Of a DNA stretch of 15,902 nt, positions 1 to 6,619 are shown piece after piece. The number at the start of each line of letters is the position of its first letter. The first letter of the stretch is position 1. The notes beneath the pieces are model-generated. The model had not been told where the DNA came from and ran no database searches. It saw only the letters and a list, made by a program, of their open reading frames with translations. Source of the stretch: an uncultured Roseburia sp. (GTDB taxonomy: Bacteria > Bacillota > Clostridia > Lachnospirales > Lachnospiraceae); contig CAJTYI010000073.1 in the NCBI GenBank assembly GCA_910584215.1, forward strand, positions 1 to 15,902, written 5' to 3'. Both the position numbers and the translations under genes were made by a program.

Positions 1-38
1 GGTGCGTGCTGCAACAGCAGCTATTTTCACTTCGCACC
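1..38 (-). repeat. Stem-loop after the leader terminator
   Basis: A nested inverted repeat. Outer arms GGTGCG (1-6) and CGCACC (33-38) enclose inner arms GCTGC (8-12) and GCAGC (17-21) with a 4-base loop. It lies just downstream (minus strand) of the terminator at 48-79, so it would be in the readthrough part of a leader whose gene is beyond the window. The 10-mer TTCACTTCGC at 26-35 recurs at 175-184 inside the T-box-like region. The function is unknown and the window edge cuts off its context. Confidence 0.4.
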
Positions 39-47
39 CCTGCGCAT

Positions 48-79
48 AAAAAAAGGATATTTTCAGAATGAAAATATCC
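48..79 (-). terminator. Rho-independent terminator of the leader RNA
   Basis: Read on the minus strand, a perfect 10-bp stem, GGATATTTTC (70-79 side) with GAAAATATCC (55-64 side), has a 5-base loop and is followed at once by seven T (54 down to 48). This is a textbook intrinsic terminator, although its stem is A/T-rich. It lies about 240 bases downstream of the promoter at 323-352, with no convincing gene between, so it most likely ends a regulated leader transcript rather than the chemotaxis gene. Confidence 0.75.
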
Positions 80-316
80 GCCATCAAACTATGCAAAAAC
101 TCTTCCGATACAGTCATAGACTATATCTTACCCCTGTAACGTGAGGACACGGCTCTGCTACTAAGCGGCTGCTGTTCACTTCGCTCTCGCAAATCCATTC
201 CTTTCATAAGTTCCCTCTTGTTTTCACCGACCACAAGCTCTCTGCACGGCTGCTTATGAAGTACTACTTTTGCTCAACGATTTGTCTGTATAAAAGGTTC
301 TATACCTCTTTAGATG
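80..316 (-). ncRNA. T-box-like riboswitch leader (stem I recognisable)
   Basis: The minus-strand transcript shows T-box stem I features. The AGAGAG motif (238-243) is followed by an apical helix CTTGT/ACAAG (233-237 with 217-221) closing a loop of GGTCGGTGAAA type. Below it are a mid helix TTCATAAG/CTTATGAA (253-260 with 203-210) and a lower helix CAAATC/GATTTG (279-284 with 190-195). An AGTA on the 5' side and the loop AGGAATG on the 3' side form the likely specifier loop; GGA (Gly) and ATG (Met) are both possible readings. Further on comes an AGTAG...CCG...CGTTA stretch like the T-box linker, then a 9-bp hairpin GATATAGTC/GACTGTATC and the terminator at 48-79. T-box leaders bind uncharged tRNA and control aminoacyl-tRNA synthetase or amino-acid genes; the target here is off the left edge. 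The conserved antiterminator box TGGNACC is not visible, which is odd and lowers confidence. Confidence 0.62.
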
Positions 317-322
317 CTATCT

Positions 323-352
323 ACTATATCATACCATCTGTATCCCTGTCAA
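323..352 (-). promoter_or_regulatory. Sigma-A-type promoter of the T-box-like leader
   Basis: On the minus strand, a perfect -35 TTGACA (347-352) and a -10 TATAGT (323-328) are separated by 18 bases. Transcription would start near 315-317, just ahead of stem I of the T-box-like leader. It lies only 28 bases after the chemotaxis gene, so the leader is an independent unit. Confidence 0.7.
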
Positions 353-379
353 TATGTTTTATAAAAAACTTTCCAATAC

Positions 380-1867
380 TTATGACTGTCCGGAATCCGT
401 GACTTCATTGAGGCGCTCGATATCGTCTTTCACCTGTTCGATCAACTGATTGATCTGTAAGATACTGCCATAGCTCTCCTCCGACTGTGTCTTCGTAAGC
501 TCCGTTGACGCCATCAGTTCTTCGCTGAACGAGGAGAGTCCTTCGATACTGTTCATGATTTCTGTGTTGGCACGGTTGATATCGGACATATGGTCAGACT
601 GTCTGTGTATACTCGCAGACAGATTGGTTATGGATTGTTGGAGCAGCGTAAAACTATCGTTTACTTTGGCGATATACGTCACCTGCTGGTCAGAAATTTC
701 CACCATCTGATTGACGGAACGCGTTGTATTCTGTGTCTCTCTTCCAAGCTCCAAAATGATTTTTTGAATATCCTCCACGGCCTCCTGGGTCTGATCGGCG
801 AGGCGGCGAATTTCCTCCGCCACAACAGAAAATCCCCTGCCCGCATCTCCGGCCCGCGCGGCCTCGATCGATGCATTCAAAGAGAGCATATCCGTCTGCT
901 CTGCGATGTTGGAGATCAGCGAGATCACACTCTCCACTGCCGTGGCCTTTTCCTCCAAAACACTCATGGAGGTGACGACAATCCGGTTACTGCTGCCCAT
1001 CTCCTTCGAGCTCTCCAGCAAAACTTCCATATGATCCATGCCGTTTTTGATGTTATCATTAGAATTGTCACATTCTTTTAATACGACTGCAGTGATGTCG
1101 TTCATATCCCCGATATAGGAACCGATATGAGACGTCATCTCCAACTGTTTTTGAATACTCTCCGCAGTCTCAACTGTGCCGTTGGCAATATTATTGATGC
1201 TCTCCTTAGAAATGGACACACCCTCACCGACCTTGCCGGATTCCTCGCTGATATTGCGGATGCTGATACCGATCTGCTCGGTAGACTTTAGCACGGTATC
1301 TAACAGCCCTCGATGGCTTTTCTCCTGGTTTTTTACAATCGACAGCGACTGCTCGCTGATTTCGGTCAAAACCCTGGAGGTCAAAACCGCAAAATATGTC
1401 ATGATTATCATGAGGGCAATGATAATCTCAAACTCCGTGATGTCGGCGGGCATCCGTGAAATCGTCATAAGAAAATATACCGCGTAGACGATATTGGCAA
1501 CTGTCATCAGTATTCCAAAACGCATGATATAACGCCAGTCACGATAGAGCGTCAGCGCGACCAGCATGGGAAGGATATAGACAAAGGTAATCTTTGTTGC
1601 GCCGGTCAGCAGCACAAATATGTACACAATGCCATACCCAAAGGGAATCAGCTTTTTCATAAAATCAGATTCCCGATCACGCCTGAAACATAAAAACGCA
1701 GCCACAAATGGCAGCAATAAAATCAAATCAAACAAAACGATGTAACCAAAAGACCGATTGCCCTTAACCAGTTCCAGCAAATAAGCTGCAAACAGGATAA
1801 ATGCCAGCGTCCCGTAGCATTTTAATACGGTACGGTTGACACGCTCTTTTTCATTCAATGTTTTCAT
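380..1867 (-). CDS. Methyl-accepting chemotaxis protein, multi-pass membrane type
   Basis: A 495-residue chemoreceptor-like protein that would signal through CheA/CheW. The N-terminal part holds about six hydrophobic segments (roughly 14-34, 40-61, 72-90, 92-108, 115-136 and 145-164) joined by short loops. There is no sizeable extracellular ligand-binding domain and no obvious HAMP domain. The rest is a long coiled coil with the MCP signalling tip at about 320-357, containing EQTDMLSLNASIEAARAGD and GRGFSVVAEEIRRLA, typical of the MCPsignal domain. The start is supported by GGAAGG 11 bases upstream and by the promoter at 1972-2000. No other chemotaxis gene is in the window, so this is an orphan receptor. 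Sensing through the membrane bundle, for example of a membrane state or a hydrophobic cue, is only an inference. Confidence 0.93.
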   Translation of the reverse strand: MKTLNEKERVNRTVLKCYGTLAFILFAAYLLELVKGNRSFGYIVLFDLILLLPFVAAFLCFRRDRESDFMKKLIPFGYGIVYIFVLLTGATKITFVYILPMLVALTLYRDWRYIMRFGILMTVANIVYAVYFLMTISRMPADITEFEIIIALMIIMTYFAVLTSRVLTEISEQSLSIVKNQEKSHRGLLDTVLKSTEQIGISIRNISEESGKVGEGVSISKESINNIANGTVETAESIQKQLEMTSHIGSYIGDMNDITAVVLKECDNSNDNIKNGMDHMEVLLESSKEMGSSNRIVVTSMSVLEEKATAVESVISLISNIAEQTDMLSLNASIEAARAGDAGRGFSVVAEEIRRLADQTQEAVEDIQKIILELGRETQNTTRSVNQMVEISDQQVTYIAKVNDSFTLLQQSITNLSASIHRQSDHMSDINRANTEIMNSIEGLSSFSEELMASTELTKTQSEESYGSILQINQLIEQVKDDIERLNEVTDSGQS

Positions 1868-1971
1868 ATGATGTCATTCCTTCCATTTTCTCATTTCGCA
1901 AGATAATGGTATTATCTATATCTCTTTTCTTTTGCAGGATCATAGATTTAACTATATCCGCCAACGCTTCT

Positions 1972-2000
1972 AATATAGCAGACATAAATAATTTTTTCAA
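1972..2000 (-). promoter_or_regulatory. Promoter of the chemotaxis receptor gene
   Basis: On the minus strand, -35 TTGAAA (1995-2000), a 17-base spacer and -10 TATATT (1972-1977) with an extended TG just upstream (TGC-TATATT). The predicted start site is near 1965, which leaves about a 100-base leader before the gene's ATG. The match is to a housekeeping sigma factor; no flagellar sigma-28-type promoter was seen. Confidence 0.65.
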
Positions 2001-2027
2001 TGGAATCTCTATTGATTTACCCCCGTT

Positions 2028-2066
2028 TTAGGCCAAAATTTCCCTCTTATCCCATGCATGGCCTAA
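2028..2066 (-). repeat. Inverted repeat after iorB
   Basis: Perfect 8-bp arms TTAGGCCA/TGGCCTAA (2059-2066 and 2028-2035) with a 23-base loop, beginning 4 bases after the iorB stop codon. It sits where the operon's terminator is expected but has no T-run after it. It could be a weak terminator or a 3'-end stabilising hairpin. The rest of the gap to the chemotaxis gene holds only that gene's promoter and ribosome binding site. Confidence 0.35.
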
Positions 2067-2069
2067 GGT

Positions 2070-2639
2070 CTACTGTTCTCTTCCCAACATAAATGCTTTC
2101 TGATTTAACTCCAAAAACTTCTCTGGCACACACTCTGCAATCGCCTTCTGCCATTTTTCCAGCGGAATATCAAAGTAATTGGATAATTTGCCCATCAACA
2201 CAATATTCACGGCTTTGGCAGAACCCGCCTCGTTAGCCAGTGTCAGGCAATCCATGGCGTCCACGTTTGCCCCCTTTTGGCGCATCTTTTCAATCAACTG
2301 ATCCGGGTAGGGCGCCGCGCCGGTGATAACCGGCATCGGGTCGATCTCCTGTGTATTGGTCACAATACGGCCGTCGGGCTTTAAATACTCCAGATATCTT
2401 GCCGCCTCCAGTTTTTCAAAGGAGACAATAAAATCCGCCTCACCTTTATCGATCACGGGAGAATACACTTTTTCGCCGAACCTCACATAAGTCACAACAC
2501 TGCCGCCGCGCTGGCTCATACCGTGAACCTCGGATACCTTAACGTCATAGCCTTCTGTCAACAGCAAATGGCCCAATAATTTACTTGCAAGAAGAGACCC
2601 CTGCCCTCCGACACCGACAATCATGATATTCTTCGTCAT
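2070..2639 (-). CDS. iorB: Indolepyruvate:ferredoxin oxidoreductase, beta subunit
   Basis: A 189-residue cytoplasmic subunit that pairs with IorA to oxidise aryl-pyruvates to aryl-acetyl-CoA, with ferredoxin as electron acceptor. It is a single pyruvate/ketoisovalerate oxidoreductase gamma-type domain (PF01558). The N-terminal GVGGQGSLLASKLLG is the typical glycine-rich opening, and SEVHGMSQRGGSVVTYVRFG (about residues 37-56) is the family hallmark. The ATG abuts the iorA stop codon (TAG-ATG) with no gap, and an AGGAGG lies inside the end of iorA 8 bases upstream, so the two are translationally coupled. The length matches the family. Confidence 0.93.
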   Translation of the reverse strand: MTKNIMIVGVGGQGSLLASKLLGHLLLTEGYDVKVSEVHGMSQRGGSVVTYVRFGEKVYSPVIDKGEADFIVSFEKLEAARYLEYLKPDGRIVTNTQEIDPMPVITGAAPYPDQLIEKMRQKGANVDAMDCLTLANEAGSAKAVNIVLMGKLSNYFDIPLEKWQKAIAECVPEKFLELNQKAFMLGREQ

Positions 2640-4379
2640 CTACTGTACCTCCTGTGATTGCAGCGCATCAAATTTGCACATCTGCTGACACACTCCGCAT
2701 CCGACACAGAGCGTCTCATCGATCACTGCTTTCTTGTTTTTTATACTGATGGCAGGACAACCCAGTTTCATACAGGATTTACAGCCCACACAGTTATTTT
2801 CATCTACTTTAAGCGGTTTGTTATGCTTCACATATTTTAAAAGCGCACAGGGACGACGGCTGATAATCACCGAAGGTTCTTGCGCTGCAAGCTCTTCTTT
2901 CAACACGCGGTCGCAGGCGGCAAGGTCATAAGGATCGACCACTGTCACGCGCGCAAAACCCATGGCACGGCAGAGCGCCTCCAGATCGATCTTGCCGGCC
3001 GGATCTCCCTTGATATTATATCCGGTCGTCGGATTCTGCTGATGACCGGTCATACCGGTAATGGAGTTATCGAGAATGATCACCGTGGAATTGCTCTGGT
3101 TGTATGCGATATTTGCAAGACCCGTCATACCGGAATGCATAAAGGTAGAATCGCCGATGACAGCCACTGTTTTACCCTCGCTCTCGCTGCCCAGCGCCTT
3201 GTTAAATCCGTGGATGGAGCTGACCGATGCCCCCATACAGAGTGTCATTTCCATTGCCGACAACGGTGCTACGGCTCCCAACGTATAACAGCCAATATCT
3301 CCTAAAACCGTACATTGATTCTTAGAGAGCGTATAAAAAAGACCACGGTGCGGACATCCTGCACACATCACGGGCGGCCTTCCCGGAAGCGCCTCGTCCA
3401 ATTTGACGGACGGCACGACCTCCACACCGAGTTTTTCCGCGATCAAGTTCTGCGAATATTCTCCCTCCAGCGGGAAAACATCTTTGCCGGACACTTCCAG
3501 TCCAAGCGTCCTGCAGTGATTCTCAATGATAGGATCAAGCTCCTCAATAATCACCAGTTTCTCAACTTTTTGGGCGAAATCCAGTATCAGCTTTTCGGGA
3601 AGCGGATTGACCATTCCCAGTTTTAAAATGCTTGCCTTTTCGCCAAACACTTCCTTCGCATATTGGTAACTGGTTGAGGAAGTGATAATGCCAATCTTTG
3701 TGTCCCCCATCTCCACGCGGTTGAACGGGCAATTCTCCGCATAATCGCGCAGTTTGCGGGTGCGCTCCTCCACGACCGGATGACGGCGAATCGCGTTTCC
3801 CGGCATCATCACATATTTTGCAATGTTTTTCTCGTAGGGAACCGTCTGCGGACACACGCGCTCTCCCGTCTCCACAACGCTCTGCGAATGAGCCACACGG
3901 GTGCACATTTTAATAATCACCGGTGTGTCAAACTCCTCCGACAGTTCAAACGCCCGCTTGGCAAACTCACATGCCTCCGCGGAGTCGGACGGCTCAAGCA
4001 TCGGAATTTTGGACGCAATGGCGTGGTGACGGGAATCCTGCTCATTTTGGGAAGAATGCATACCGGCATCATCTGCCACACAGATCACCATACCGCCGTT
4101 GACACCCGTGTAGGAACAGGTAAACAGCGGATCGGCTGCCACGTTTAAACCAACATGTTTCATGCCGCAAAAACTGCGCTTGCCCGCAAGGGAAGCGCCA
4201 AACGCTACCTCCATCGCGACTTTTTCGTTCGGCGCCCACTCACAGTAGATCTCGTCAAACTTGGCTGCTTCCTCTGTCACCTCTGTGCTCGGGGTTCCCG
4301 GATAGCTCGATACCACGCTGCAACCGGCCTCATAGAGTCCCCGCGCCAAAGCTTTATTACCTAACATCAATTGTTTCAT
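2640..4379 (-). CDS. iorA: Indolepyruvate:ferredoxin oxidoreductase, alpha subunit
   Basis: The large, thiamine-diphosphate and iron-sulfur subunit of the oxygen-sensitive enzyme that converts indolepyruvate (and often phenylpyruvate or hydroxyphenylpyruvate) plus CoA to aryl-acetyl-CoA, CO2 and reduced ferredoxin. With the chosen start it has 579 residues. An N-terminal pyrimidine-binding domain (PGTPSTEV at 27-34) is followed by CAGCPHRG, then a TPP-binding domain with GDIGCYTLG, GDSTFMHSGMTGL and ILDNSITGMTGHQ. The tail carries two 4Fe-4S motifs: Cys 530, 533, 536 and 541 (CX2CX2CX4CP) and Cys 558, 561, 564 and 568. The frame extends upstream to 4439 and has another ATG at 4407-4409. I chose the ATG at 4377-4379 because IorA proteins usually begin MKxLMLGN; its upstream GGA is about 13 bases away, so the start is not certain. 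It is the third gene of the paaK-ACT-iorA-iorB unit. Confidence 0.95.
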   Translation of the reverse strand: MKQLMLGNKALARGLYEAGCSVVSSYPGTPSTEVTEEAAKFDEIYCEWAPNEKVAMEVAFGASLAGKRSFCGMKHVGLNVAADPLFTCSYTGVNGGMVICVADDAGMHSSQNEQDSRHHAIASKIPMLEPSDSAEACEFAKRAFELSEEFDTPVIIKMCTRVAHSQSVVETGERVCPQTVPYEKNIAKYVMMPGNAIRRHPVVEERTRKLRDYAENCPFNRVEMGDTKIGIITSSTSYQYAKEVFGEKASILKLGMVNPLPEKLILDFAQKVEKLVIIEELDPIIENHCRTLGLEVSGKDVFPLEGEYSQNLIAEKLGVEVVPSVKLDEALPGRPPVMCAGCPHRGLFYTLSKNQCTVLGDIGCYTLGAVAPLSAMEMTLCMGASVSSIHGFNKALGSESEGKTVAVIGDSTFMHSGMTGLANIAYNQSNSTVIILDNSITGMTGHQQNPTTGYNIKGDPAGKIDLEALCRAMGFARVTVVDPYDLAACDRVLKEELAAQEPSVIISRRPCALLKYVKHNKPLKVDENNCVGCKSCMKLGCPAISIKNKKAVIDETLCVGCGVCQQMCKFDALQSQEVQ

Positions 4380-4442
4380 ACTCGTTTCAAAATCCTTTCG
4401 TCTGTACATTATGCATATCCGCCTTCCGTGCGGCGGCATACT

Positions 4443-4874
4443 TTATAATTTCTCGAGTTCCTCCTGGCCGATCTGGCTGATGCCGTTTGCCGAGAGCAGT
4501 TCCACCGCCCGTTTGTTGTCCTCCACACGGAAAATCATATTTGCCGTCCCCTGTATGCGTGTGGTGAAAGCATACATATATTCGACGTTGATGCCGTTTT
4601 TGCCCAGCAGGTCCAAAACCTTAAACAGCCCTCCGGGTTCGTCGGGCAGCCGCACCGCCAGTACGTCTTTGATCGACGATACATAATTTGCTTCCCGCAA
4701 CACCGTCGACGTATTGTAGATATCATCCACAATCAGACGCGCAATACCAAAATCAACGGCATCCGCCAGATAAAGCGCACGCAGATTGATCCCGTGCTGA
4801 GATAAAATGTCAGTTAATTCCGCCAGTTTTCCCGGCTTGTTCTCCACAAATACCGAAATCTGTTTTACTGCCAT
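4443..4874 (-). CDS. Double ACT-domain protein (amino-acid sensor)
   Basis: A 143-residue protein made of two ACT domains and little else. The first spans about 1-66 (QISVFVENKPGKLAELTDIL, then INLRALYLAD), the second about 70-143 (VLAVRLPDEPGGLFKVLDLL, then INVEYMYAF). Stand-alone ACT pairs bind amino acids and act as allosteric or regulatory partners. Its place between the arylacetate-CoA ligase and iorAB suggests sensing of an aromatic or branched-chain amino acid, which is inference. The ATG at 4872-4874 has AGGAGG 7 bases upstream. The frame continues upstream to 4952, but that extension reads into the repeat block and is rejected. iorA follows after a short gap. Confidence 0.88.
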   Translation of the reverse strand: MAVKQISVFVENKPGKLAELTDILSQHGINLRALYLADAVDFGIARLIVDDIYNTSTVLREANYVSSIKDVLAVRLPDEPGGLFKVLDLLGKNGINVEYMYAFTTRIQGTANMIFRVEDNKRAVELLSANGISQIGQEELEKL

Positions 4875-4894
4875 ACTGCTACCTCCTATTCTTA

Positions 4895-5160
4895 TTCTTA
4901 GTTCCGTATCTGCTCCTCCAACGGCCTTTTTGCAGAACAAATTCCGGCTCACCTATTCGCCTGATTTTGTTCTGGCCGTTTTCATCGCAGATACTGTTCT
5001 TAGTTCCGTATCTGCTCCTCCAACGACCTTTTTGCAGAACAAATTCCGGCTCACCTATTCGCCTGATTTTGTTCGACCTTTTCGCAGATCAAATTCCGGC
5101 TCACCTGTTCGCCTGGTTTGGTTCTGGCCGTTTTCATTACAGATACTGTTTCTTGTTCTG
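4895..5160 (-). repeat. Imperfect tandem repeats, 102-bp period, in the ior operon
   Basis: Copy 1 spans 4895-4996 and copy 2 starts at 4997. They are near-identical over the first 78 bases (one visible change, at the CCAACG-G/A-CC position), giving a 102-base period. Copy 2 stops at about 5074 and joins a third, more diverged partial copy (5075-5160), which carries the part of the unit missing from copy 2. Each unit includes the core AAATTCCGGCTCACC. At the copy 1/copy 2 junction an 8-bp stem GCAGATAC/GTATCTGC (4987-4994 with 5008-5015) can form. The block fills nearly all of the 303-base gap (4875-5177) between the ligase and the ACT gene; I see no promoter or T-run terminator in it. Short frames encoding MKTARTK-like peptides recur but lack ribosome binding sites. 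Confidence 0.85.
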
Positions 5161-5177
5161 TTTTAGTCCGCCAGCCT

Positions 5178-6488
5178 TTATTTCTGCTGATAGAGATTAC
5201 GCTTATCGATGATGCGGACCGCTTTGCCCTCACTCCGGGTAATCGACTTGGGCGCGACAAGTTTTACCTCCGCATAGATGCCGAGCATCGCCTTTAAGGC
5301 ATTGACGAGTTCACGCTCTTTTGCGGATACTTCGCTTAGGTTATCGGAGAACATCTCGGCCGTCATCTCCACCTGAACCTCGATGGTGTCGCTGTTATTG
5401 ATACGATCGACGATAATCTGATAGTTGGCCGGATATCCCTTGTTCATCAATACGGTCTCAATCTGAGACGGGAATACATTGACGCCCTTGACGATCAGCA
5501 TATCATCGCTTCTGCCGAGCGGTTTGGTCATCTTTACATGTGTCCTGCCGCAGGAGCATTTCTCTCTGCTCAATATGCAAATATCACGCGTGCGGTAGCG
5601 TATCAGCGGAAACGCTTCTTTTGTGATGCAGGTAAATACCAGCTCGCCTTTCTCGCCGTCCGGCACAGATTCGCCTGTGTTTGGATTAATCACCTCGGCA
5701 ATAAAATGATCTTCGTTGACATGCATGCCAGTCTGGGCGGAACACTCAAACGATACGCCTGGTCCAGAAATCTCCGTCAGCCCATAGATATCATACGCTT
5801 TGATGCCAAGCTTCTCCTCGATATCGTGGCGCATCTCCTCCGTCCACGCCTCCGCTCCAAAGATACCGGCCTTTAACTTGATACTGTCCTGTAACCCTCT
5901 CTCCTGAATACTTTCCGCCAGATACGCCGCGTAGGACGGTGTACAGCAGAGAATCGTCGAACCCAGATCGGTCATAAACTGAATCTGGCGCTCCGTATTG
6001 CCCGACGACATCGGAAGCGTCAGACACCCGACTTTGTGGGAACCTCCGTTTAAACCTGGTCCTCCGGTAAACAAACCGTAACCGTAACAGACGTGACAGA
6101 CATCCTCTTTTGTTCCTCCCGCCGCGACGATCGCCCGCGCACAGCATTCTTCCCATAGATCAATATCGTGCTGCGTATAAAAGGCCACCACACGTCTCCC
6201 AGTCGTCCCGCTCGTCGATTGAATACGCACACAATCGGCAAGCGGCCTTGCCAAGAGCCCGTAGGGATAACAGTTCTTCAGATCGTCTTTTGTGACAAAA
6301 GGCAGCTTGTGAAGATCATCAACAGACTTGATATCTTCCGGCGTGATACCGGCCTCCACCATCTTTTGCTTGTAGAAAGGTACGTTTTCCCATACATTGT
6401 GCACCTGCTTGATTAGCCTCTCACTCTGCCACTGATGAATCTGCTCCCTGGGCGCGGTCTCAATTTCCTCCTGATAGTATCGTTCCAT
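5178..6488 (-). CDS. paaK: Phenylacetate-CoA ligase (arylacetate-CoA ligase)
   Basis: A 436-residue AMP-forming acyl-CoA ligase of the PaaK family, of usual length. The phosphate-binding loop STSGTTGRR lies at about 91-99. The adenylate-site motif IYGLTEISGPG is at about 239-249, and the C-terminal AMP-binding_C_2 domain includes VNVFPSQIETVL. The reaction is arylacetate + ATP + CoA to arylacetyl-CoA + AMP + PPi, and it is reversible. No phenylacetyl-CoA epoxidase genes are present. With iorAB in the same unit it more likely interconverts the CoA esters made by IorAB (indoleacetyl-, phenylacetyl-CoA) and the free acids. The ATG has AGGTGG about 6 bases upstream, and the gene is first in its operon, behind the promoter at 6569-6597. 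Which aryl acid is used cannot be read from the sequence. Confidence 0.92.
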   Translation of the reverse strand: MERYYQEEIETAPREQIHQWQSERLIKQVHNVWENVPFYKQKMVEAGITPEDIKSVDDLHKLPFVTKDDLKNCYPYGLLARPLADCVRIQSTSGTTGRRVVAFYTQHDIDLWEECCARAIVAAGGTKEDVCHVCYGYGLFTGGPGLNGGSHKVGCLTLPMSSGNTERQIQFMTDLGSTILCCTPSYAAYLAESIQERGLQDSIKLKAGIFGAEAWTEEMRHDIEEKLGIKAYDIYGLTEISGPGVSFECSAQTGMHVNEDHFIAEVINPNTGESVPDGEKGELVFTCITKEAFPLIRYRTRDICILSREKCSCGRTHVKMTKPLGRSDDMLIVKGVNVFPSQIETVLMNKGYPANYQIIVDRINNSDTIEVQVEMTAEMFSDNLSEVSAKERELVNALKAMLGIYAEVKLVAPKSITRSEGKAVRIIDKRNLYQQK

Positions 6489-6568
6489 CTAATTCCACCT
6501 CGCTATGTATTTGATAAAATACTGGCAGCCATTTTTCGTCCCACGGCCACGAATATTTTGCTAATATT

Positions 6569-6597
6569 ACTATACCAGTTTCACGGCAAAATGGAAA
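6569..6597 (-). promoter_or_regulatory. Promoter of the paaK-ACT-iorA-iorB operon
   Basis: On the minus strand, -10 TATAGT (6569-6574) with an extended TG (TGG-TATAGT), a 17-base spacer and a weak -35 TTTCCA (6592-6597). An alternative reading is TTGCCG with TATTAG, slightly downstream. It lies in the 131-base gap between the MATE gene and paaK, the only place upstream of the operon for a promoter. Confidence 0.5.
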
Positions 6598-6619
6598 CAA
6601 GAATTTTTTTCATTCTCTT

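Noticed and set aside
1..117. Minus-strand frame beginning ATG at 115-117 (MTVSEEFLH...) and open to the left edge, 39 codons
   Set aside because: It runs through the terminator hairpin and T-run at 48-79 and has only an AGGGG about 13 bases upstream, so a leader RNA explains the stretch better. The window edge prevents a final decision.
4875..4952. N-terminal extension of the ACT protein (MSRNLFCKKAVGG...)
   Set aside because: It reads into the repeat block, while the inner ATG at 4872-4874 has an ideal AGGAGG and begins at the ACT fold.
4949..5260. Short minus-strand frames in and over the repeat block encoding MKTARTK-type peptides, including a 69-codon frame
   Set aside because: The repeated peptides have no ribosome binding site, are cut by stops, and the longer frame overlaps the end of paaK out of frame.
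6595..6619. AAGAGAAT/ATTCTT hairpin just after the MATE stop codon as its terminator
   Set aside because: The stem is short and A/T-only apart from one or two pairs, and no T-run follows; it overlaps the -35 of the next operon.
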